Shown piece by piece: positions 57,297 through 64,000 of a stretch of DNA of 64,000 nucleotides (positions are counted from its first letter, which is position 1; each line of letters starts with the position of its first letter). Under the pieces are notes generated by a model that saw only the letters and a list, made by a program, of their open reading frames with translations, was not told the DNA's origin and made no database searches. The position numbers and the translations under genes are program-made. This DNA comes from Eucommia ulmoides (Eukaryota > Streptophyta > Magnoliopsida > Garryales > Eucommiaceae): positions 30,267,401 through 30,331,400 of the forward strand of contig CM028326.1 in the NCBI GenBank assembly GCA_016647705.1, read 5' to 3'.

Positions 57297-60200
57297 GTCA
57301 GTCACTCACATCACTACTGTTTAAATTTCCTTTTCCTCGAATTTAACTTTACCAAATCCAAATAGTTGGTCAATAATTATATTTTAAATGATAATTACAC
57401 CATATAAAATTGCACCTAATTGATTTGCACGAGAGATTATATTCTATTTCATAACAAAATTGCATTTTTTTCTTCTTAAAAAAAAATTAGATCTACAAAT
57501 CCAAAAAATAAATGGCGCAAAAAAGTAGCAAGCAAGTCAAATTATAGTTATCCTGTCTAATGAAATTAGTAAGATTTTTAGATTTCCCTTCTTTTTTTTT
57601 TTTCTGTTGTTGTTGTGGCGTTGCTTTGAGCTTGTGGTTGGGAGTGCTCTTAAGGAATCCGTGAGCAGTGCACGGATTGGGATTGAAACTTGTGTGGGTC
57701 ACTCACTTTCCTATAAGTAACTTTGCCTGATTCTTGCAGTGTTTCATGTGATCCAAATTAAGACAAAACCCTCAATTTATTTAATGTTGTGAAAGTGAAA
57801 GTCTTGCTCAAATTTACACAACTCTCTCTCACTCTCTGAAGGAAAAAAAAAAACACTTTCCTAGGTTAATGTTTGTCAAAACTAAAATGGGTTGACGTTT
57901 GTTTGAGTTGATTCCTCAGTAAAACTGTTGGATTGGGGGGAAGAGGGACACAGGACGGATGCGGAAATAGCATCATTAAGGGCAGCATTTACACAAGAAG
58001 TAGCGGTTTGGCACAAACTCGAGCATCCTAATGTAACTAAGGTCACTTTCTACTACCTCTGCAACCTTTTTTTTTTCTTTTTCTTTTTTTCAAAAAAAAA
58101 AAAACGATAAGGCAGCATTTGGAAACACGGAATTAGAGCTTTGGAATTGGAATTAAAAATAAACGCACGTAAATAACTAAAATTTTATATGATTTCATTT
58201 CTAATTCGAATTCCAAAGCCCCAATTATGTGCAAACAAACACAACCTCAATGTAATTGCATTTTTTGAATGTTGCTTTCTCTATGTTGATGGACTTCCTA
58301 GCCTATGATTAACGTGATCTAAGAAACGAATCTATGGAACCCTTGAATTTCGTTGAGAAAGCCAAACCGTTGCTTCAATTGTCTCTTATGAAGTTCTTCG
58401 TAGTGTGAATGGAGTGCCTTTAAGCACTTGGAGGAGAGCCTAAATGTGATCTAAGAAACGATCCTACATTATTATTCTCTCTCTCCCCTCAATGGCTTGG
58501 AAATGTCATATTTCCCATCGAGTCCCTCTGTCTTTTTAACTAATATTTCAAAAAAATAAAGAAAAGAAACTCAAAACTAAACCACACAACTTCTCAATAT
58601 GTTCAAAAACGGTTTCGACGATCTGTTTTTGAAATTTTTTGGGAACTGTTTTCGAATTCTTAACAAAACATACCATAAGATTTTGAGTCTTCTTGCAGGA
58701 TAAGTTCCTCATTATGCCCTGAATAGCCTTCTTTGGATTTTTGTGTCGCTCTATATGAATTTGCAAGTCTTTTTCAGATGGAAACGTTTTCGGTGATTGC
58801 ATTATTTAGTTGAAGTCCTAGAAAAAAACGTTCAAACCACAAATTCTCATAAGATTATCCCCGTTTTTGGCAGTTCATAGGGGCGACAATGGGCTCATCA
58901 GAGCTAAAAATACAAACAGAAAACGGTCTCGTGGGAATGCCGAGTAATGTCTGTTGTGTTGTGGTCGAATATCTGGCCGGTGGCGCCTTGAAGTCATACC
59001 TCATAAAGAACAGGAGAAGGAAGCTCGCTTTCAAAGTCGTTGTCCAGATGGCACTTGATCTTGCAAGAGGGTATATACCCGGAAAAAAAAAATCTCTTAT
59101 TTTTTTTGTCCATTAGGCCATGTTTGGCATATGGAATTGGAGTTTAAAAAACTTGTAAATTTTTACACCTCATTCAATTCTAATTCTGAGGATGAGTCTT
59201 GGGTACAATGGTAAGATTGCTCCATTGTGAACTGAAGGTTCCCAGTTCAAATATTGGAAACAATCTTTGTATACAAGGGTAAAGTTATGTACATCTGACG
59301 CTCTCCAGAACCCGCAATGGCGGGACGATTCATGCACTGGACTTCCCTTTTTATTCAATTCCAGTTCTCTCTCTCCACATCCAAACACTGACTTATTTTA
59401 ATTTGTAGGTTGAGTTACCTCCACTCTCAGAAGATAGTACACCGAGATGTGAAGACAGAGAATATGCTGCTGGACAAAACGCGAACAGTGAAAATAGCTG
59501 ATTTTGGGGTTGCTCGTGTGGAGGCCTCTAATCCAAACGACATGACCGGAGAGACCGGAACACTTGGTTATATGGCTCCTGAGGTATATACTCTATCTCT
59601 TACTTATGCCTAGGCTGTCATCTTCTAGTAGTATGGCACACCATATTTGTCACAACTGTTAGAATACTCACCGAAATCAAGAAGTGCCATACTACTATTG
59701 ATATGTCATATTGGGTAATGGCACATCAAATTTGGTCAAGCTATTGAAGATGCTCTAACAAGAGGAAAAAGATGGATCGAAGGCCCCAAATGGTTGTTTT
59801 TTCCCCTAAGGTCGTGTTTGGTTGCCGGAATTGAAATTTTAAAGCTTGGAATTGGAATTTGAAATGACCGCATTTAGATTTTTACTTGCGTTCATTCTGA
59901 TTCCAATTCCGAACCTCCAATTCCGGGAAACCAAATGCTACCTAAGATTTATTCATAGTGACTGAATCGAAAATGGTTACTTTACAGTTGATGGGTTTCT
60001 CTATTTGTTACTTGGCAACAAAAATAGGCATTTTTTGGCTTATTATGAATTGAGGAAAAAGGTGGATGAAAACCAGAAAGAGTTTTTTCTTTCAAATATT
60101 AATTCATAGTCGAAAATGGGTAATTTGCAGGTTCTCAACGGAAACCCTTATAACAGAAAATGTGATGTCTACAGTTTCGGGATATGTCTTTGGGAAATAT

Positions 60201-60587
60201 ATTGCTGCGACATGCCCTATCCTGACCTTAGTTTCTCTGAAGTGACTTCTGCCGTTGTTCGTCAGGTAAACAAACAACAACATTTGATTTGACCATCTAA
60301 ATTTCGATCCTTCTTTTTTTTTAATGTTTTAATTCTTCAATTTATAATTTTTTTTTGGGGGGGGGGTTTGGGGGGAGCAGAATTTGAGGCCGGAAATACC
60401 GAGGTGTTGCCCGAGTTCATTGGCGAACGTGATGAAAAGGTGTTGGGACGCTAATCCAGACAAACGGCCAGAGATGGACGAGGTGGTTTCGATGATTGAG
60501 GCCATTGATACCTCGAAAGGGGGAGGTATGATACCGGGGGATCAACCTCAAGGTTGTCTCTGTTTTCGCAAGCACAGAGGGCCTTGA
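56996..60587 (+). CDS. Raf-like MAP3K-type Ser/Thr kinase, CBC1/CBC2/MRK1-like, six exons
   Basis: Exons 56996-57296, 57920-58041, 58874-59070, 59409-59583, 60131-60265 and 60381-60587 join to 1137 nt, giving 378 residues. All introns have GT-AG ends and the phases fit. The N-terminus (1-70) has DQIDLKSLDEQLERHL and an alanine/serine-rich stretch. The kinase domain starts at about 75: glycine loop GAIARGTFGTV (79-89), VAVK with Lys102, Glu127, HRDVKTEN with Asp220, DFG at 238-240, APE at 263-265. The C-terminus is GCLCFRKHRGP. All catalytic residues are intact. The start is the ATG at 56996, since no in-frame ATG precedes it. The family is plant Raf-like group C; in Arabidopsis the members that look closest from memory, CBC1 and CBC2, act in guard-cell signalling for blue light and CO2. 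Which orthologue this is remains open. Confidence 0.93.
57920..58041 (+). CDS. Raf-like kinase exon 2
   Basis: Acceptor CTCAG. It completes VAVK and codes KLLDWGEEGHRTDAEIASLR, ending LEHPNVTK. Donor GTCACT. It contains the ATP-binding Lys102 and helix C Glu127. Confidence 0.9.
58111..58246. mobile_element. Tourist-like MITE in kinase intron 2
   Basis: The left end GGCAGCATTTGGAAACACGG is roughly mirrored by the right end, complement GGTTGTGTTTGTTTGCACA. The inner arms GAGCTTTGGAATT and AATTCCAAAGCCC pair. Flanked by TAA (58108-58110) and TCA (58247-58249), a TAA-type duplication with one change. Confidence 0.6.
58874..59070 (+). CDS. Raf-like kinase exon 3
   Basis: Acceptor GGCAG. It starts FIGATMGSSEL, contains the hinge VVVEYLAGGALKSYL and ends DLARG. 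Donor GTATAT, phase 2. Confidence 0.9.
59116..59392. mobile_element. Tourist-like MITE in kinase intron 3, split by a SINE
   Basis: Left GGCCATGTTTGGCATATGG; complement of the right end GTCAGTGTTTGGATGTGG. Flanked by TTA at 59113-59115 and 59393-59395. The SINE at 59181-59352 lies inside. The right end lies 16 bp before the exon 4 acceptor. Confidence 0.65.
59181..59352 (+). mobile_element. tRNA-derived SINE (Au-like) in kinase intron 3
   Basis: A-box-like GGGTACAATGGTAAGATTGC (about 59199-59218) and B-box-like GGTTCCCAGTTCAAATATTG (about 59237-59256), the internal RNA polymerase III promoter. Then comes a body with TACATCTGACGCTCTCCAGA and CCCGCAATGGCGGG, known from plant Au-type SINEs, and a T-rich end. 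Direct repeats ATTCAATTC (59172-59180 and 59353-59361) flank it. Confidence 0.8.
59409..59583 (+). CDS. Raf-like kinase exon 4
   Basis: Acceptor TTGTAG. It starts LSYLHSQKIVHRDVKTENML, includes DFGVAR and the activation segment, and ends YMAPE. Donor GTATAT. Confidence 0.92.
59810..59942. mobile_element. Tourist-like MITE in kinase intron 4
   Basis: Left GGTCGTGTTTGGTTGCCGGA; complement of the right end GGTAGCATTTGGTTTCCCGG. Flanked on both sides by TAA (59807-59809 and 59943-59945), the PIF/Harbinger-type duplication. 133 bp, palindromic throughout. Confidence 0.75.
60131..60265 (+). CDS. Raf-like kinase exon 5
   Basis: Acceptor TTGCAG. VLNGNPYNRKCDVYSFGICL with the conserved DVYSFG box, ending SAVVRQ. 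Donor GTAAAC. Confidence 0.92.
60357..60375 (+). other. G-run before the exon 6 acceptor
   Basis: Ten G, three T, six G, then AGCAG. It replaces the pyrimidine tract normally next to the 3' splice site; a T-run lies upstream of it. Confidence 0.8.
60381..60587 (+). CDS. Raf-like kinase exon 6
   Basis: Acceptor GAGCAG, preceded by an unusual G-run. NLRPEIPRCCPSSLANVMKR, then CWDANPDKRPEMDEVV, with the conserved CW...RP of subdomain XI. Stop TGA at 60585-60587. Confidence 0.92.
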   Translation, partial: NLRPEIPRCCPSSLANVMKRCWDANPDKRPEMDEVVSMIEAIDTSKGGGMIPGDQPQGCLCFRKHRGP

Positions 60588-60989
60588 TCAAATGTAGTAG
60601 TAGTATTACACTACTAGAGATGTCTGTATTTTACAAGGCTCCCAAATGATTCAATCAATCTGAATTTGAAGAGAGAGAGAGAGAATTAGGTTTCAGGAGA
60701 GAGGATTTGGATGGTGGTGGTGGTGGTGGTGGTGGAAATAGGCTGAGGATTTTATGCTGCATCTCTGTTTTATTGATGATGTAAAGCTTTTCCTTCTGTG
60801 CTTTTTTTTTTTTTTTTTTTTTTTTTTTTTGGAGGGGGGATCTTGGTGATTGACTGGCTCATCATATCTTCTGTAATGTAAACCCTTTCATGAAACTAAT
60901 GATACTTGTTATTATTCAAAGATGCAATAACGGCGTCATTTGGCTAATCATCATTTTGTAAAAGACTGGTACAGTTTGTTGTTCATTTA
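60588..60989 (+). other. 3' flank of the kinase gene
   Basis: Probable 3' untranslated region. It contains GTAGTAGTAGTATTACACTA, a (GA)n run at 60671-60684, (GGT)n at 60714-60735 and a T-run of about 30 at 60802-60830. There is no perfect AATAAA close by, so the polyadenylation site is not determined. Confidence 0.45.
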
Positions 60990-61448
60990 GGCCCATTTGA
61001 TAACTGTTTCCATTCCAGAAATTTTCATTCCATTCTCAAATTTTTGGGATTTCTGTTTGATAATAGTATTTGGTAAAAAAAAAATTTCCGTTTCCATTCC
61101 ATTCCCATTTGAAAATTGTATCCACTTTTTCTTAAGAAATGAGAAACAAAAAAAATTGTTTCTTATTATTCTCATCTCATTCCCAAAAATTAAATAGGAC
61201 TACCGCCACTGTTCATCCGCCGTTCGCCGCCGCCGGTAGACATCTCCGGCATCACCATCCAGCAACTTTCGGCCGCCCACCATCAACCACCCGCCAGTCA
61301 CCGTCTGGCCGCCGCCACCGCCGTCCCTCCAAAACAAAAAAAAATGTTTTCAAAATAATTTTTTTTTTTATTTTTTTTTTTTAGGATAAAATCGATACCA
61401 AACACGATTCTGTTCCAAAAAAAAAAAAAATCATTACCAAACGCCACC
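60990..61448. mobile_element. Tourist-like element downstream of the kinase gene, GC-rich core
   Basis: Left GGCCCATTTGATAACTG; complement of the right end GGTGGCGTTTGGTAATG. Flanked by TTA (60987-60989 and 61449-61451). The central 61200-61330 is GC-rich (CCGCCG repeats) against AT-rich arms, unlike a usual MITE. Confidence 0.6.
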
Positions 61449-61451
61449 TTA

Positions 61452-62152
61452 GGTACTTAGAGTTAGGATGAGAATTCTATTTTTATTTTGGAGTATTCCG
61501 GAAATAGAAACATATTTGATAACTATCATTGTCTTAAATTTATTTTTTTAACTAATGAAAATAGAAATTGAAAAACACATTAGGTTGCAACATTTGCTCT
61601 TTCTTTTTCTTTTTTTTCTATATGGCATCGGCTAGGGTGGTGATGGTTTTCGGAATGGTGGTGTGAATAATTTTATAAGAATGAACAAAAATTAATATTT
61701 TTTTTTCCTCAAATTCTCAAGGAATTTAGAAAATAATCCTAAATTTTTTAAAACAAAACGTATTTACCTCGTGCGTTTCTGTGCATTAATCCCAAAATTT
61801 TGGAAGCAACAACATAAATGATTGTTTCTAGATAATTTTAAACGAAGATAAACACCCTTTTTATGTTCTGTTCTAAGATTTTCATAAAACAAGAGAGATT
61901 CTGTTCCTAATCTTCATTATGGTATTCATTTTAGCAATCAAATACTGACTAAACTAGAGAATAGAACAAACAGGCTTCAATACATCAAAAGTCGCATGAG
62001 TTGGTCCAAAACAAGTACAGACTAGAGCACAAAATATCATCTCCCGAGCATATCATCAAAAACAGAAAATGCCGTCTTTTTTTCTTTTTTTTTTCTTTGG
62101 GGGAGTTTAAACATTTAACAGATGATGAGCAACTTCCGGAAAGTAGAGTGTC
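61452..62152. other. Intergenic stretch before DSS1, with an inverted-repeat arm
   Basis: No gene seen. 61717-61812 is one arm of an inverted repeat whose other arm is 62672-62795. Part of it will be the 3' untranslated region of DSS1. Confidence 0.5.
61717..61812 (+). repeat. Inverted repeat, left arm, near DSS1
   Basis: CAAGGAATTTAGAAAATAAT through TTAATCCCAAAATTTTGGAA. The complement occurs at 62672-62795 with small insertions. Confidence 0.65.
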
Positions 62153-62283
62153 TCACTTCTTCTCGGTGTTGTTCTCAAGCTCCCTCCTCAGCTGAAGAGA
62201 GAAGTCATCATTGACATCGTCGTCATCCCAATCGTCTTCCCACTGCTGTGTTATTTCTTTGCCTTCTTCCTTGTTCTCCCACT
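62153..62283 (-). CDS. DSS1: DSS1/SEM1 26S proteasome subunit, terminal exon
   Basis: The minus-strand exon codes EWENKEEGKEITQQWEDDWD, then DDDVNDDFSLQLRRELENNT and EKK before stop TGA (62153-62155). The acidic WEDDWDDDDV block and the DDFS-QL-ELE helix are diagnostic of DSS1/SEM1, a small disordered acidic protein of the 19S proteasome lid that also binds BRCA2 and the TREX-2 mRNA export complex. Acceptor TTGCAG (complement of 62284-62289). The coding part is about 44 of the usual 70-75 residues. The upstream exon, which should code an acidic DDEFEEF-like part, was not found up to 64000, so it probably lies to the right of the window. No defects in this exon. Confidence 0.92.
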
Positions 62284-62417
62284 CTGCAATTTGTTTGACA
62301 ACATGTCAGAAAAGACTAGCGCAACATATGTTCTTCCATTGTTTCATTTAAACAGAGGAGAAACAAACTAACCACCACATCATATTGACAACAAAATAAA
62401 AAATTAATCAATAGTTA

Positions 62418-62648
62418 GACAGCCTTTGTGTACTGTTTTTCCTAGATTTTTGTTTCTCTTCTCGGAAAACATGGAACAGAGAGAAAACTATGGGAACAAA
62501 GAAATCTGTTCCAAGAAAATCGTTCTAAAAAATTCTTAACAGAACAGAAATAGATTTCTTATTTCTTTATATATCATGTTTCAACTTCTAAGTTATTTGG
62601 GAAAAAAAAAAAAAAAAAAAAGGACAAAAACATTAAACAAACGCCACC
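62418..62648. mobile_element. MITE candidate in the DSS1 intron
   Basis: Left ACAGCCTTTGTGTACTGTTT; complement of the right end GGTGGCGTTTGTTTAATGTT. The right end GCCACC is shared with the element at 60990-61448. Flanking TTA (62415-62417) is poorly matched on the right. Confidence 0.45.
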
Positions 62649-62671
62649 TTGGGCCCCCTTTGGTTACTGCT

Positions 62672-62795
62672 TCTGTTCCCATTAACTTATTCCCACTTCC
62701 AAAATTTTGGGATTAATGTACAGAAACACGTTAGGTAAACATGTTTTTGTTCCCAAAATTTTGAGAGTAATATAGGATTATTTCCCAAATTCCTT
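62672..62795 (-). repeat. Inverted repeat, right arm, in the DSS1 intron
   Basis: The complement reads GAAGGAATTTGGGAAATAAT through CATTAATCCCAAAATTTTGG, matching 61717-61812. Its outer part GGGCCCCCTTTGGTTACTGC (62650) looks like another MITE end. Confidence 0.65.
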
Positions 62796-62810
62796 CGGCC
62801 ATATATCCCT

Positions 62811-63262
62811 CATCGAACAGGAGTTTGAAGCAAAGATGGAGCACCACAGGGAGTGATCCTCAAACTAAAGAAGCCCACACATGGATGAGTTGACTCCCAA
62901 ATTAAAGCTTGAGCACATGTCAAAGTAGGCATGATTGGGCACCATGGTTTTCAACTCAGGTTGAAATAAGAGGTTGACTACGGATGCAGGTGAATAAGCT
63001 CTGTTATAGCTTCAAACTAAAAGGGCTGTTCCAACTCCAAAATCCACAAAGATATAGCTACCAACACATCCATACCATCCCATCAACTTAATCCTTTTAC
63101 TTCTCTTAGGAAGGGTGGGGGTGGATGGTTTTCAGGAGTAGTAAGGTTGAAAAAACAAGAGGAAAACAATACTTGGGATATCTTCAACTATTGGACATAC
63201 TGGCACATATGATACCGATGTCATCACAGTTTGAACAGGAAGCCTAGTACTTTTTTTTCCCT
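62811..63262. other. DSS1 intron or upstream sequence
   Basis: No coding segment recognised on either strand. Confidence 0.35.
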
Positions 63263-63542
63263 GTTTCGGGAACAGAAATTAAAAAATAGAAACAGAAACA
63301 CTGACACCGCTTCACACCCAAGGTGCACACCCAGCGCCTCGCCACACTTTAGGCAAGCAGCTTGTCAAAAGCGTGCACCTATTGCGCTTAGGTGCAAGGC
63401 GCGCTTGAGGCTTTAATAACAATGCACCTGAGTGAAACTTGGAGATGAAGTCTTCTTTCCTTTCTCGACGGTGAGCTACATATATATATGCCGTATTTCT
63501 CTTTCGGGAACAGAAATTAAAAAATAGAAATGGAAACACTAA
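63263..63542. repeat. Direct repeats of about 42 bp around a GC-rich insert
   Basis: TTTCGGGAACAGAAATTAAA and the following bases to AAACACT occur at 63263-63302 and again at 63501-63540, with one or two changes. Between them lies a GC-richer segment with AGGTGCA, GCGCCT and GGCGCGC words. Confidence 0.7.
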
Positions 63543-64000
63543 GATGACCACATTGAAACTAGGCTTGGAATTATGGTTGAAAGTTGAAACAAAGGTGATT
63601 TTTTTTAATTTTATTTTTTTGTTGCCATATTTCCTTCATCAGTGACAAAGTATTTAAGAGACAAGAAGAAATTAGGCTGAAATCACACAATGAAATATCT
63701 AAAACAGCAGTCTCCATTGATTGTTTAATTTGAGCTAGCGAATTGTAGAGATGAAACCAATCAAAATCCGTCTACTTGGTCTGGGTCAATCAGATTACCC
63801 ATTGTGCAATACCATCAATCATGTACACCATGTAATATAACCAATGTGGGAACAAAAATGTTGTGCTACAAATACAGAGACAATAAAGCTTCCGCTCCCG
63901 AAACTCATGGCCTCATGAATAAAAAGAATACAGAGCTTCGCATAGGTTGTTCATTTTCTTAACCATTTCTGGAGTTATAAATCTAAATCTAGAAGAAATT
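63543..64000. other. Right end of the window
   Basis: No gene recognised. Confidence 0.35.

Noticed and set aside
57054..57365. Overlapping frames in kinase exon 1
   Set aside because: Shadow frames of the GC-rich exon. The kinase frame has the conserved domain and correct splicing.
62153..64000. First exon of DSS1 within the window
   Set aside because: No acidic DDEFEEF-like coding segment with a donor site was found on the minus strand up to 64000.

Overview
The window is nuclear DNA of a flowering plant, most likely a eudicot. It is AT-rich and about four fifths repeats. Two conventional genes lie in the last 8 kb. The plant assignment rests on Ty1/copia polyproteins with tRNA-Met-type primer sites, gypsy-type elements with a tRNA-Asp-type primer site, a tRNA-derived SINE, Tourist-like MITEs, a six-exon plant Raf-like kinase and the last exon of DSS1. 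The species cannot be told from the sequence.

Positions 1-22,887 are a stack of nested LTR retrotransposons on the minus strand. The oldest layer is a decayed copia element (E). Its coding remains run from about 2,720 to 6,640 and its primer site is near 13,270. Into E have inserted: a gag-like non-autonomous element (D, up to 2,700), which is itself interrupted by an LTR of another family (J, 1-412); a complete 5.4-kb element without coding capacity (A, 7,214-12,606, plus strand, target duplication CATAC); a solo LTR (H1, 13,389-15,633, duplication ATACG); and a second decayed copia element (I, about 16,065-22,703).

Positions 22,883-32,527 are a two-layer nest. A SIRE-like copia element with 2.1-kb LTRs (F, 22,900-31,758) lies inside a gypsy-type solo LTR (G), which is flanked by CTAAT. 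Positions 32.5-36.0 kb are AT-rich and hold a foldback element, a MITE candidate and a possible truncated exon. At 36,037-44,571 the element C, a relative of D, is interrupted in its 3' LTR by element B (38,638-43,943), a minus-strand relative of A. Positions 44.6-52.4 kb hold microsatellites, minisatellites, a degenerate F-family LTR, a Mutator-like element with a perfect 9-bp target duplication (48,719-50,153) and a LINE ORF1-like remnant. Another F-family LTR occupies 54,054-56,269.

The gene-bearing end begins at about 56.6 kb. A Raf-like MAP3K-type kinase (56,996-60,587, plus strand, six exons, 378 residues) belongs to the plant group that includes CBC1, CBC2 and MRK1. It is followed by the terminal exon of DSS1/SEM1 (62,153-62,283, minus strand); upstream exons lie outside the window. 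Introns and flanks of both genes carry several short Tourist-like MITEs with TAA/TTA duplications and one SINE.

The most unusual signal is that two unrelated LTR families carry arrays of short self-complementary motifs in their LTRs, upstream of TATA-like sequences where these can be seen. The A/B/J family uses a CGCCTAGGCG-like palindrome, replaced by a CCGC-N-GCGG-like word in J. The copia F family uses GTCGAC-like words.
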